From positions 23,833-87,832 of the forward strand of contig CACRSC010000103.1 of the NCBI GenBank assembly GCA_902651635.1: a DNA stretch of 64,000 bases. Reading direction: 5' to 3'. The position numbers and the translations under genes were made by a program. This stretch comes from Mastigamoeba balamuthi (lineage: Eukaryota; Evosea; Mastigamoebida; Mastigamoebidae). Positions 35,267-45,779 of this stretch are shown here, in pieces (the stretch's first letter is position 1; every line of letters starts with the position of its first letter). A model generated the notes under the pieces. That model made no database searches and was not told the origin of the DNA. It saw only the letters and a list, made by a program, of their open reading frames with translations.

Positions 35267-38200
35267 TCACTCTATGGTTGCAGTGAGGATGGCCCATGCG
35301 CGGCGCGCTGATGTCACCAGGTCAGACACGACGGCCTCGGGCTCGCTGCTCCTGGCATCGACCTGTGCGCAGAGCCACTTGAACGCCTTGGAGTGAAGTA
35401 GCAGCCACTCGGACTGCAGCTCTGGCACCGCCTCCTCCAGCACCGCAAGCGCCACAGCGGTGGCCCACACCCCCAGAACTTCCTCCTCGGTGCGGCACTG
35501 ATGACGCAGCCGCGCGGGTGCAGCGGCCAGCAGCGCAACTTCGTCGACCGCCAGAGCAGAGCACAGCGACGCGGGACTCCAGAACCCCGCGACGTCCTGG
35601 ATGATCGCCAGCTCCCTCAGCAGCCCACGCCCGACGCGCTTGTCTGGAGCCGCCTCGGCTTCGTCGCTTTCCCAGTCGTCGCCGTCGTCCTCGGGCTCTG
35701 CTGTGCTCTGCGTCTGCGGCACGGCGGAGGCCGTCGGGGAGAACCAGCTGTGGAACAGCTCAGAGGCGCTGCTGATGACACTGGAGGCGCGTTGCACAAA
35801 GCTGTTGGCGGCCCGTGACCGGCGGTCATAGAGCTCGGACATCATGGGGGACAGGTCGCAGTTATGATTCCTGACAGGATCCAGAACCATCGCCATCACG
35901 GAACCAATCGACTCAGCACTTGCACTTCGACCATGCGATGCCCGTTGCTGGCGTAGATGCTCCTCCCTGGCCGTAGGGGACATCAGGCACTCGAGCACAC
36001 GCGGGTCGACCGCGGCGCGAGCGTCGGATGACGCCAGGCGGGCCTGTACGAGGGAGCCCTCCTGGGCGCCATCGCGGCGCTCGACGACGACGAACGATGT
36101 GTAGGGCGACGCCAGGCCGAACCGTGTGGCCACCGCCGTCACGGCCTCCTTGTGCTCCTCGTGCCCGTGGTCGCGCATGAACTGCCGGGCGCAGATGGTG
36201 TGAAGCAGCGACCCCTCGGTCTGCACAGACCCGTCCAGCGGCAGCTCCACGCGCACAGGTGCGTTGCTCGGCCCCACCGAGGTGCCAGTCAGCACGACGC
36301 TCTTGCCACGCAGGTCCTCCGAGGCGTCCACCACGGCGTACACGCGCAGAGTCTCGCCACAAAGCACGGCGCTCGGCAGCGGCTCGGGGCAGCTGAGCTG
36401 CAGGCTCAGGCCGGCGGGCCACTCGACGCTGAGATGCGAGACAGAGCGGAGCATCGCGGCACCCAGAAGGCGCATGATGAGGGGCTCGATACTGCCCTGG
36501 GCCTCGGCAAACTCGGCGACACCGTGGGAGGCGTCCGCGAGCGACTGCAGAAGCGAGCGGTAGCAGTCCTTGCCGATGCCCAGCCCGAACACAGTGCAGT
36601 GCGAGGGGTCTCTGCGCGACCTGACGCATTCGATGACCTCGTACGGGTGTTCGACATCACCGTCTGTGAGCACGAACACGCAGCGAGTGGTGTTGTCCGA
36701 GACCGGGGCGTCCAGAACGCACTGCAGGGGCTCCAAGAGCATTGTGCCTTGCATGTCCGCCTTGAGTGCGTCCACGTACTGCGCGGGATGAGTTGTAAGG
36801 TGCCGGCCGGGAGCACTCGGTACTCACACTGCGAGCGATGGCCACAGACTCGGTGGTGTACTCCCTGCTCTCGGGGAAGAGCTTCTGGAAGGAGCTGCCG
36901 AAGCCCACGATGTTGAAGAGCGAGCCCACGGGCAGGCTGCTCAGCAAGAGGCGCAGCGCATCCTGCACCTGCTGTATCTTCTTGTTATTCTCCATGCTGC
37001 CGCTCCTGTCCACCACAAAGACCACCTCCCTGGCCCTCTGCTCAACAGCCTGCGGCTCGTCGGGCACGCGCAGCGCTGCCATCACACACGAAGACCCCGT
37101 GGCTGCGTTGCTCTCCACAACCGCCCTCGACGCCCCGCCGGTGCTCTGCGCCAGCAGAACGGACACGCAGAGGTCGCCCTCAGGGAGCCAACGCGACGCC
37201 AGCGACACCGTCGCCCTCTGCGGCCCGGCGCGGGCCACAGTCACGTCCCACGCCGACTTCGGCGGGCACACGACCTCCTCGATGTCGCTGCCGCTCCCGC
37301 GCATGTCGCACTCGATATCCACTGTGCCCTCCACTCCCGCCAGCTCCAGCGCGTCCTCTGCGACCGCGGGGGCAGCGCGCGGGACCTCGGCCGTCGTGGC
37401 GGGCAGAGCGGAGGCGGGCAGAGTGAAGGACACGCGTCTGCCCAGCAGCACGCGCACGTCGGCCACCCACGCCACGCTGAGCTCCACACGGTGGCCCGCC
37501 TGCAGGCTCCCCAGCGCCGCGGTGAACACGGCGTCGCCTCCGCTGCCGCTCTGCTCCAGCAGCGCTGCGCCGCTGCCGCCGGCGATGGCGTCGTCGTAGA
37601 CCACCTGGGCAGCCCCGCGCTCGCGCAGCTCCCCCGCCAGCACCCGCCCGTCGTCCGCGCGCGCACCGAATGACACGACGGCCGCGCCAGAGGGCAGCGG
37701 CAGCGCAAAGAGCGCCTCGGCGGCCTCAGCGCCCCCGTTGGCGACCGACACCTCCATCGCCACGCGAGCACCGATCTCCGTCATCAGCGCGCGCACGCGG
37801 ACGCGCTCGACGCGCAGGACGGCGCCCGTGCGGGCACACGTGACGCCAGCCCGCGCCGGAGGCTCGAAGGGCTTGGGGAAGAGCGGGTGCGCCAGGGCGT
37901 CGTGGACGCTGACAAGCTCCAGGAGCACAGGCGCTGCCTCCTCATCCTCTCGGGCGCTGCTGCCCAGGGCGCACGCTGCGACCATCGGGCCGTACACACG
38001 GGCGGCCACAAGGGCGCCGCTGGCAGTGCGCCGCGTCGCGCGCTGCTCCGCGGTGCCGAGAGACAGCGCGAGGTCGAGGGCGGCCGTGCGAGCTTCCTGC
38101 AACTCCTCGGCGTCCCCAGCGTCGCTGAGGCGCTCGCTGACCACTCGCCCTCCGCACACGGTGGCGACGTAGAGCACGGGGGCGAGGGGTGGCAGCTGTT

Positions 38201-38697
38201 CCTCGATGCGGTTCAGCTCGCACTTCATCGCCTGGAGTGCGCATGCACACTTGTCTGCCTGTTCAATTGCAAGGGAAAACAAGCTGTGAGGTCTGCTGCT
38301 CTCCTCCCCTCCCCCTTGGAGAGCTGAGGCCGCGGCAGCCACTCGCACGTAGAGGCTTGTCTCATCGTCGATCTTGAGGCCCACTCGGAACGACGCGAGA
38401 TCTGCGTTTCGGGCGGCGCGTCAGAGGCAGAACAGTGCGGAGGGTCTCAATGGAGGGGTTGCGTGCCGTGCTCCTCGTCCTCCAGCCATTCGCGGAGTCT
38501 CGCAACCTCCTGTGCCGCAGTGTTGGTCCACACCAGGGCAGGCAGATTTCTGTGAGATGTGGTCCGAGAAGCACGAGGCTTGTCCCTGAGGGGATTCCTA
38601 AGGGCACCTTGCGGCGCTGGCAGGCAGAGGGCATGCTCGAGAGCTCCGCGACACGCCGTTCGAGACGTGCGAGCTCTGCGACCCCGGAGGCCTGCAT
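35267..38697 (-). CDS. VIT and von Willebrand A domain protein
   Basis: Exons 38697-38608, 38509-38467, 38401-36828 and 36778-35267 give about 1,072 residues. The first two form a short coiled coil (ELARLERRVAEL, EVARLREWLEDEEH). Joining exon 2 to 3 needs a GC-AG intron (38466-38402); with it, frame and phase 1 fit and the coding runs into DLASFRVGLKIDDE. If that join is wrong, the gene starts within exon 3. Residues ~250-400 are a VIT domain, and ~500-690 a vWA domain with the metal-binding DRSGSM motif and VLTDGDVEHP. The C-terminal ~120 residues resemble the end of VWA5/PARP4-type proteins (LLRELAIIQ, FKWLCAQVDA). An in-frame 90-base segment near 38350-38259 could be a further intron. VIT/vWA proteins are multigene families in amoebozoans, presumed protein-binding; exact role unknown. 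Confidence 0.8.
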
Positions 38698-39251
38698 TGT
38701 GTTTCTTCCAGAATGTATGAGGTTATGCACACGGTGACTCAGACGGTGCGAGTTTGTTGTGGGACGCAACAATTGTGGACCGATCCGTTGACGATCCATG
38801 GAACTGGGGCTGCCTTCGTCGGTGCCTTCGACCTTGCACATTCCTTCGTTAAGCCGCGTGCAGCCCGCCCCATACTCGAGTCAGTTGCCTGGCGGGAGCC
38901 AAGTGTTGACACCGCCAGGTTTACATTTGAGTCCCTCGTAGGGAGGAAAGATACGACTGACATTCGTCATTGAACCTTGCGCCCGAGTATGCTGGATGCG
39001 ATGGACTGAGGTTGAAGCTTGTACACAGGAGCTTGTGCATGGCCTCGGGATCTGCGAGGCGCCTTTGAAGATGAACAAATCGAGCAATAAGAAGGTCACC
39101 CGACCCAAACGGGCGCAGTCTGCCACGCCAAGTTGTTATCTCCTTTCGAACCGCAAAAGTGAGGGTACATACAGCGCAGCTGCTTCTTCTGCGGAGCACA
39201 ACTCACTCAATGGAGAGCTGCTTGTTGATTTCTCTCTGTGCCACTGACGGT
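38698..39251. other. Spacer with no supported gene
   Basis: Lies upstream of the VIT/vWA gene and downstream of the membrane paralogue. Short open frames occur on both strands without codon bias or domains. Nothing else recognised. Confidence 0.4.
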
Positions 39252-40468
39252 TCAGACCCAGTCGCCATCATCCGAGCTCTCCGAGAGCCTCCTGGGGGGC
39301 CTCCACACTGCTGGTTTGGGCCCCGCAGCGGGAATGGGCTGGGCATCCAACTCCGCGGCTTCGGGATCAACCACCACAGGCGGAGACGTCGCTGCGATGG
39401 GGGCCAGATCGATGGAGGCCTCGTCGGGTATCTGGCCGCGGCCAGCACGGCGACGCCTCCGAGAAGTGACGAAGACCAGAAGCACGACAGCGCACACGAG
39501 CAGTGCAAGCCCACCGACAGAGGCTCCCACTGCGATTGGCAACACCTTGCTCCCGCCACCGCTGCTCTTCGGAGCAGCGGTCGCGGCATGCGAAGAGTTC
39601 TGGGCGAGTGCAGCTGTGCCTCCTGAGCTGCTTGAGCTGCTTGTCCTTGGCGACGACGATGATGCGTCGTCAGGACCGGAACCACTGGAGGGTGGCTGTG
39701 CGGGCTCTGACTGCGAGGAGCTGTTGCTGCCAGAGGCCTCCTCGTCTGAGGGCGCTGAGGAAGAGCTCACGTGGGCAGTGCCAGACGACATGCAACATGA
39801 ACTCGAAGTCGCACTGGATGGCGTAGTCGTCTCCGAGTAAACCGTTTTGCTGTCAGAGCTGCTGCCTGACCCGCTGGATGACGAGGGCTCAGCCCCATGG
39901 CTGGAGGAAAGCAAACTAGCCAGAGAGCTCGAGAGTGCAATCGATGATGAGGGGGGAAGCAGAGACGATGACGAGGAGGGGCGCAGTTCCTCTGGTTCCA
40001 CATGGATGGTGACCGGCTCGGCTAGGCTGCACAGCATGTGGAATAATGAGCATAACACGAATATCCCCAGCTCGTGGTCGCCCTCGCGCAGCCAGACAGT
40101 GCCGTTCCAGACGTGGTTGTCGCTGCTGAGCAAGCCGCAGGGTTCGCTGCCCTTGCACGAGTGCTGCATGGGGGTGGGCTCTGGAGAGCCGCCTCTGACG
40201 ACCCACAGGCTGCACCCCACCGGTTTCTCGCTGGCATGCGTCTACAGTGCGGTCTTAGTGGTTTCTTGTCTTGTGTGGGGGCTGTGCAAACCTGGACCCA
40301 CACCGGGACGCTCTGTGTTCCTCTGCTGACGCTGACTGTGCTCCCGCAGCGGAACACGTGGGGCGTGTTCATCAAGTCGTAGAAGTCGACCAAGGCCATC
40401 CCCCGTACCGCACGTGGCAACAGCGCCAGCGATACCAACGCCAAAGCGATGCCCTGGGCAGCCACCAT
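39252..40468 (-). CDS. Type I membrane protein, Ser-rich stalk (paralogue 1)
   Basis: Two exons: 40468-40292 and 40241-39252, with a 50-base phase-0 intron, give 388 residues. A signal peptide (ALALVSLALLPRAVRG) is followed by a ~140-residue ectodomain containing GTQSVPVWVQ, LWVVRGG and an NGTVWLREGDHELGI strand. Then come a long Ser/Thr-rich stalk and a 23-residue membrane segment (VGGLALLVCAVVLLVFV). The cytoplasmic tail starts RRRRR and ends RRLSESSDDGDWV. The next gene is a tandem paralogue with no intron at this place. Surface receptor or coat protein of unknown ligand. RRLS fits a basophilic kinase site. Confidence 0.8.
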
Positions 40469-40825
40469 CACGGCCGAAACGAGGAGGGAAGAGCAACAAA
40501 GTACCACCGAAAACGAAACCCCCAGATTATCAGGCAGAAGATATCGCCTCAACTGACAGGCGGTGCCCCACGTGGAAGCGTGCACCGCTTTGATTTGGCC
40601 AACAGAAAAGCTCGAGCTCAGGTGGCACTGTCTGAGAACTCGCGCATCCCGCGGGTTACCAATGACACTGGGCCCTGGACCACCCCGTATCTGCACAAAG
40701 AAACGCCGATGGACAGCTCACACAGAACATACCCACCAAGGACACTATGCCTGCGAACTAGCCACTGACCTTCTACAGAGCGCAACTCAATGGATAGATG
40801 AACGTTGCATTGTGCCACTGACAGT
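40469..40825. other. Spacer between tandem membrane paralogues
   Basis: 357 bases containing the promoter of paralogue 1 and the 3' end of paralogue 2. No supported gene. A CCCCCAGATT/GAAACGAAA leader resembles the GAAACGAAATCGAAACCCC leader upstream of paralogue 2 (about 41975-42010), as expected if the promoter was duplicated with the gene. Confidence 0.45.
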
Positions 40826-41956
40826 TCAGACCCAGTCGCCCTCATCCGAGCTCTCTGAGAGTCTCCTGGGGGGCCTCCACGCGGCTGGCTTCGGCCTCGC
40901 AGCGGGCGTCGGCTGGGCAGCCGGCGCCACAGTCCCAGGATATGCCGCAACAGGAGGCGTTGCTGCGATGGGGGCCATGCTGATGGAAACCCCTTCGGGT
41001 CTCTGAGCGTGGCCAGCACGGCGACGCCGCCGGGTGGCGACGAAAACAAGAATGGCGACGACGCACACAAGTAGAACAAACCCGCCGACAGAGGCCCCCA
41101 CTGCGATTGGCAACACTTTACTCCTGCCGCCGCTGCTCTTTGCCACAGCGGCCACAGCCTGTGAGGAGCTCTGCGCGAGTGCAGCAGTGCCACCTGAGCT
41201 GCTCGTACTTGCGGGTGGCTCACGGCCGCCGCCACTGGACCCACTGGCGAGTGGCTCAATGCGTTGCGACCACGAGGAGCTGTTGCTGCTCGAGGCCTCT
41301 TCGCCCAACGGCACTGATGACGACGTCGCATGAGCAGCACCAGATGATGGAGCGGAGCGTGCGCTCTCAGAGGACTCCGTTTGGAACGAGGCCTTCTCGA
41401 TGCTGCCGGAGCTGCTGCTCGATGGCGAGAACTCGCGCTCGTGGCTGGAGGCGAGCATCGATCTTTCAGCCACAGACGACGAGGAGGGCTGCTCTGCGGT
41501 TGCCACACGTATGGAGGCAATACTTTTGGATCTGCACAGCGTTGTAGCGCCACACTCGACGTTGATCCCGAGCATCTGGTCATCCTCGCGCAACACCACA
41601 GTGCCTTTCCATAACGTTTCTCTGCCGATGTGCGCATCGCAGACGACGCCCTTGCACTGCTGCATCTGCGTGGAGTCCGAGACGGGGCCTCTCGTGACCC
41701 ACAGCTTGCACCTGTCCTTGTTGTTGCTCTGCAGTGTGGCCGTTAGGGGGTCTCGCTGCGGTGAGTCGTCGCGGATGCCAACCTGGACCCACACAGGTAC
41801 ACTCTGGGTGCCCCTGCTGACGGTGACGGTGCCGCCGCAGTGGAACACGTAGGGCTCGTTCAGCTCGTCAATGAACGCAATGCGGTCTGACCCCCGCGTC
41901 ATCGGCGGCAGCAGCGCCAGCGAAAGCAACGCGAGAGCGGTGTGTCGGGCATCCAT
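40826..41956 (-). CDS. Type I membrane protein, Ser-rich stalk (paralogue 2)
   Basis: A single exon of 376 residues. The chosen ATG at 41956 gives a signal peptide (TALALLSLALLPPMTRG); the frame stays open upstream but that part is leader. The ectodomain shares VFHCGGTVTVSRGTQSVPVWVQ with paralogue 1 and adds Cys residues (KDRCKLWVTRG, MQQCKGVVC). Then come a WKGTVVLREDDQMLGI strand, a Ser-rich stalk, a membrane segment (VGGFVLLVCVVAILVFV) and a tail ending RRLSESSDEGDWV. The tail is better conserved between the paralogues than the ectodomain, so the constrained function is probably intracellular, with the outside diverging. It lacks the paralogue's intron. Confidence 0.82.
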   Translation of the reverse strand: MDARHTALALLSLALLPPMTRGSDRIAFIDELNEPYVFHCGGTVTVSRGTQSVPVWVQVGIRDDSPQRDPLTATLQSNNKDRCKLWVTRGPVSDSTQMQQCKGVVCDAHIGRETLWKGTVVLREDDQMLGINVECGATTLCRSKSIASIRVATAEQPSSSSVAERSMLASSHEREFSPSSSSSGSIEKASFQTESSESARSAPSSGAAHATSSSVPLGEEASSSNSSSWSQRIEPLASGSSGGGREPPASTSSSGGTAALAQSSSQAVAAVAKSSGGRSKVLPIAVGASVGGFVLLVCVVAILVFVATRRRRRAGHAQRPEGVSISMAPIAATPPVAAYPGTVAPAAQPTPAARPKPAAWRPPRRLSESSDEGDWV

Positions 41957-42352
41957 CAGTCGAACCGATACAGGAAAACAAAACTTGAAACGAAATCGAA
42001 ACCCCCTGGGGGGGGCGGAAATCGGGAAGATTTGTCCGACAATCTGTCTGGTGTGCATGTGGAGAGAAAGAGCTGGAGTCAAGTCCACCAATCAAGATCA
42101 TGCCTCGTATACACGAGGTCAGGAAACTCAGAGGTTTCCAATGCCCCGGTTGGGTCCTGCCGACTGGCAGGGCAGCATGGTTTCTGACCTGAGTGATCGC
42201 CTCTATCAAGTGTTCAGATTCACTCAGCACAAAATGACAAGAGTATTCGGAGAGTGCAGTTAAGTCTGCTACAGAGCTGGAATGCTCTGCACCACTCGTC
42301 TGGAAGACACCTGACTGAATATGAGCCTGCACTGCAATGACATTTCTCTCAA
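41957..42352. other. Spacer with no supported gene
   Basis: 396 bases holding the promoter of membrane paralogue 2 and the 3' end of the ankyrin gene. A C-run/G-run (CCCCCTGGGGGGGG) at 42002-42016 could fold on itself. Nothing else recognised. Confidence 0.4.
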
Positions 42353-44794
42353 CTATTGGAGGGTCTCTGCGAAAAGCGTCTGACTTCCCAGTGCAGACGA
42401 CACAGCGTCGGACAAAGTCATCTTGCTCTCGAGGGCAGCTATTCGGCTGAGAGCCTGCGTGAGCTGCTTGGACAGCTTGTGGACCTGCGTCTCGAGCACA
42501 AAGCACCTCTGCTCCAGCGACTCGTGGCGCTCATCTGCGACCTTCCTGCTCAGCTCCAGCTGCGTCTTGAGCTCCTCCACTGTCTTCTGCTGTACTAGCA
42601 GCGCCCGGGTGACCCCCTGGAGCACCTGGCTGTTCGACCGGTCGGAGCTGTCCGACGAGTCCGAGGCCCGCGACCCTGGGTCAGCGTGCTGCGGCTGCTG
42701 CTGGTTGTGCTGCAGCTGCTGAACTGGCAGGGGCAGACTCGTGGCAATGGCCGTCTTGGAGGCGGCAGCGGCGTCCTTGTCCCTCCTGCTCTTTGCCGCC
42801 TTCTTCTCGATCTCCTTGGTGCTCTCCTGCTTGGCGACGACGACCTTTGCTGCGGCGTACACGACGGACTTGACCGAGGACGACTGCGGCCTGCTGTCCC
42901 TGTGCGCGGCCTCCTCTTTTCTCTTGACTTTGGTGGCCTGGCGTGTCATCTTGGCCGCAGTCACGAAGACCGTCTCCACCTGCTTCCCGGCTCTCGCCGG
43001 CCTCGCACCCAAGAAGCCGCCCGGCCTCTTCTCGAGGAAACGGGGGACGGTCCCTCTGGTGGGCGTTCTCCGCGAGACCTCCTCCTGCTTGCGCTTGATG
43101 GCGGCCTCGAGCGAGAGGAAGTGCGTGGCGCCCAGCTGCGCCTGGCAGGCCTGGTAGTCCTGGCTGTGCGAGTCGGGCATCTCGGCGCCGTACTCGAGCA
43201 GCAGGTCGACGAGGGTCTTCTTGCCCGACATGAGGGCGCAGCAGAGGGGGCTCCTGCCCTTGGGGTTGGCCGAGGCCCCGTTCTGCAGGAGCTCCGTGAC
43301 GATGTCGACGCGCTTCTTCTGGCAGGCCAGGAAGAGCGGCGAGTCCTTGCCGCGCCCGTTGGCGTCGGCCCCGGCGTCAGTCAGGAGCTTGACGACGTCG
43401 AACGCCCCCTGTTCGCACGCCAGCGCCAGCGGGCAGCTGTCGGGGCGCCCGTTGAGCTCCGCGCCCGCGTTGACGAGCAGCGCGGCGATGTCCTTGGCGC
43501 CCCGCTTCACCGCCAGCGCCAGCGGGACGCGCTCCCCGGCCTTGCCGTTGATCTTGGCCCCGTGGGCGACCAGCTCCTCGATGACGTCCAGCCTGCCCTT
43601 CTCGACGGCCATCAGCAGAGGCGTGAGGTCCGACGCCCCCCGGGCGTTGAGGTCGGCCCCGGCCCCGACGAGCGCGCGGACCATCTCGAGGCTGCCAGCC
43701 TCGCACGCCTGCACGAGCGGCGGGTAGGCGGCCCCTGTGCTGTAGCTCGTATCGCGCGGCACGTCGTCGAGCCGCAGGCCCTTGGCGGCCAGCAGGCACT
43801 GGACCAGGTCGAGCCTGCCGGCCGCGACGGCGGCCTTGAGCGGCGTGTCCCCGGGCACGTGCTCGTTGGGGTCGGCGCCCGCGCGGACCAGCAGCTCGAC
43901 GCAGTCGCGGTCGCCCGACTGCACCGCGAGGTACAGCGCCGTGGGCTTGCGCTCGTTGAGGCGCTCGTCGGTGCGCGCGCCGGCGTCGAGCAGCGCCGAG
44001 ACCATCGCGGCGTCGCCCCGCCTGCAGGCCTCGTGCAGCGCCGCGTTGCCGTCCCTGTCGGTCCTGTTGACGTCGGCGCCGGCCGCGACGAGCTTGCGGA
44101 CCATCGCGACGCTGCCCGCGGCGCAGGCGGCGTGCAGGGGCGTGAAGGCCAGCGTGGGCCTGTCGCTGCCCTCGGGGACCAGGCACGAGCCGTCGTGGCC
44201 CTCGGCGTTGACGATGGCCCCCGCTGCCAGCAGCAGGTCGACGATCTCGAGCCGCCCGCCGCGCACGGCAGCGAACAGCGGCGACTGACGCGTCACGGCG
44301 ACGCTGCGGTCGCCCAGCGGCCCCGTCTCCACGCGCTCGCCCGACAGCCCGTCCTCGAGCGACACGTGCGCGTCGACGAGCTGCCGCACGACCTCGAAGC
44401 GGCCCTCGTGGCACGCAGCCCACATCGGCGACGCCACGAGCTCGGTCGAGGCCCTGGGCTCGGCGCTGCGGGGGCGCGCCGCCCCGGGGCCCTTGGCGCC
44501 CGCGGAGAGCAGCCGGGCGACGACAGCGGAGTTGCCCGCCTCGCAGGCGACGTAGAGCGCGTTGACGGACGCCTCCTCCGCGAACGGCGTCGCCACGCGG
44601 ACCGCGACGTTGGGGTCGACCCCTGAGCGGAGGAGCGCGTCGACGACGGCGACGTGGTTGCTGCGGGCCGCGTCGACGAGGGCGCGAGGGGGGGCCGAAC
44701 GGGCCAGCGACGGCGTCTCGACCAGGAGGCTCAGCACGTAGTCTGCGTTGCCGGCGAGTGCGGCCATGCACAGCAGCGACTCGGGCGAGGACAT
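42353..44794 (-). CDS. Ankyrin-repeat protein with basic and coiled-coil C-terminus
   Basis: One uninterrupted exon of 813 residues. Residues ~1-560 are about 16 ankyrin repeats (for example FTPLHAACAAGSVAMVRKLV, ALHEACRRGDAAMVSALL), several with 15-30-residue insertions. Residues ~580-700 are basic and Lys/Arg/Ala-rich. Residues ~700-800 have a Gln/His-rich patch, a Ser/Asp run and a predicted coiled coil (VEELKTQLELSRKVADER through ALSRIAALESKM). Protein-protein scaffold; the basic stretch might bind nucleic acid or direct nuclear import, which is inference. The 5' end (44763 to about 44960) is repeated right after the N at 45551. Confidence 0.85.
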   Translation of the reverse strand: MSSPESLLCMAALAGNADYVLSLLVETPSLARSAPPRALVDAARSNHVAVVDALLRSGVDPNVAVRVATPFAEEASVNALYVACEAGNSAVVARLLSAGAKGPGAARPRSAEPRASTELVASPMWAACHEGRFEVVRQLVDAHVSLEDGLSGERVETGPLGDRSVAVTRQSPLFAAVRGGRLEIVDLLLAAGAIVNAEGHDGSCLVPEGSDRPTLAFTPLHAACAAGSVAMVRKLVAAGADVNRTDRDGNAALHEACRRGDAAMVSALLDAGARTDERLNERKPTALYLAVQSGDRDCVELLVRAGADPNEHVPGDTPLKAAVAAGRLDLVQCLLAAKGLRLDDVPRDTSYSTGAAYPPLVQACEAGSLEMVRALVGAGADLNARGASDLTPLLMAVEKGRLDVIEELVAHGAKINGKAGERVPLALAVKRGAKDIAALLVNAGAELNGRPDSCPLALACEQGAFDVVKLLTDAGADANGRGKDSPLFLACQKKRVDIVTELLQNGASANPKGRSPLCCALMSGKKTLVDLLLEYGAEMPDSHSQDYQACQAQLGATHFLSLEAAIKRKQEEVSRRTPTRGTVPRFLEKRPGGFLGARPARAGKQVETVFVTAAKMTRQATKVKRKEEAAHRDSRPQSSSVKSVVYAAAKVVVAKQESTKEIEKKAAKSRRDKDAAAASKTAIATSLPLPVQQLQHNQQQPQHADPGSRASDSSDSSDRSNSQVLQGVTRALLVQQKTVEELKTQLELSRKVADERHESLEQRCFVLETQVHKLSKQLTQALSRIAALESKMTLSDAVSSALGSQTLFAETLQ

Positions 44795-45192
44795 CTGGGC
44801 CTCGTGGCGGCCACTGCGGACCCAGCGGAGGCTCTGTCAGCGGTGCTTTTCGGGTTTGGTCTGCTATTAATGGCGACATACTCGGCCCATCAGCAAAAAT
44901 CTCCCGTTCTCAGTTGTTCTGATTGTGCGAGCGCCAGATTCAGAATTCAATGCCGGGAGAGCGAGTGGCACCGGTTGAGTTATCAATTTTGAGTGCCAGT
45001 ATCTCATTGAACTCACAAATGGAATTTCCCGATTCACGGTGTATTTTGTATGCTCTTGCGCGGGGCGGCATCATCACCGCAGGTGTCTCTGATCGAAAAA
45101 TGTGTTGCTCTGAGGCGCTCTGCGGTGGTGGATCAAAAAATGGCACAAAAGGGGTACACAACAGCAGTCTGAATCGTGGGGCGGCTGGCTGC
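44795..45192. other. Promoter region of the ankyrin gene and copied spacer
   Basis: Holds the leader of the ankyrin gene and, from about 45080, the start of a segment closely matching the DNA downstream of the cathepsin gene (54675 onward). No gene of its own. Confidence 0.5.
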
Positions 45193-45550
45193 CTACTGCA
45201 CGCGGCCAGTGGCGGCCTTGCTCTCGATACCCGCCTCGTTCGTGCCCCTGCGGATGCGGAAGAAGCCGTTGCCCGCCCACGTCTGCCCCCACGAGTTGGC
45301 GACAGTCCAGTACGGAACGCCGGCCTCCTCGCCCCAGCCCACGATCTGTCCCGCGGCAGCCGTCAGGGTCGAATGCCAGGCACTGGGAGGGGGTGTGTCG
45401 TTGCTCGCACCGTGACGGCGTGAGAGCCGCTGAACTTGGAGCCGCGCGTGAGGGTGTAGACGCCCCTGGTGTACTGGTGGAAGTCGCTGAACACGAAGAA
45501 GGCGACCTCGATGGGGCCGTAGGTAATGATCTCCCTCTGCATCGCCTGCA
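45193..45550 (-). pseudogene. Partial copy of the cathepsin B-like gene 3' end
   Basis: Closely matches 54768-55128 on the same strand: the last exon (GWGEEAGVPYWTVANSWGQ through the stop), the intervening intron, and most of the preceding exon (YGPIEVAFFVFSDF, GSKFSGSHAV). Scattered substitutions (ESKAATG against ETKVATG) show it is not an identical mis-copy. It stops at the N at 45551, so its 5' part is missing from the assembly here. It may be a segmental duplicate or a paralogue broken by a contig join. Confidence 0.75.
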
Positions 45551-45551
45551 N
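45551..45551. other. Single N: contig junction
   Basis: One ambiguous base, with unrelated copied material on either side (cathepsin 3' end on the left, ankyrin 5' end on the right). It marks an uncertain assembly join. Confidence 0.85.
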
Positions 45552-45760
45552 GCCATGCACAGCAGCGACTCGGGCGAGGACATCTGGTCGTGTCGGCCAC
45601 CGGCGGACCCAGCGGGGCTGTGACAGAAGTGCTTATCGGGTTTGGTCAGCTATTAATGGCAACATACTCGACCCCAGGGTCAAAATATCCTGTTCTCAGT
45701 TGTTCTGATTGCGCGAGCACGATACCAATTCCGACAGATAGTCTCTGTACACCATTGTTG
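45552..45760 (-). repeat. Second copy of the ankyrin gene 5' end
   Basis: Repeats 44763 to about 44960: the first codons of the ankyrin gene (MSSPESLLCM) and its leader, including 'ctattaatgg' and 'gttctcagttgttctgatt'. Identity is high but imperfect, with small indels. Only the first codons are present before the N, so this is a fragment. Confidence 0.75.
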
Positions 45761-45779
45761 GCGCCAACGTTATAAGAAG

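Noticed and set aside
45180-45423. A second functional cathepsin gene
   Set aside because: Only the last exon and part of the one before it are present, ending at an N; the catalytic Cys region is absent.
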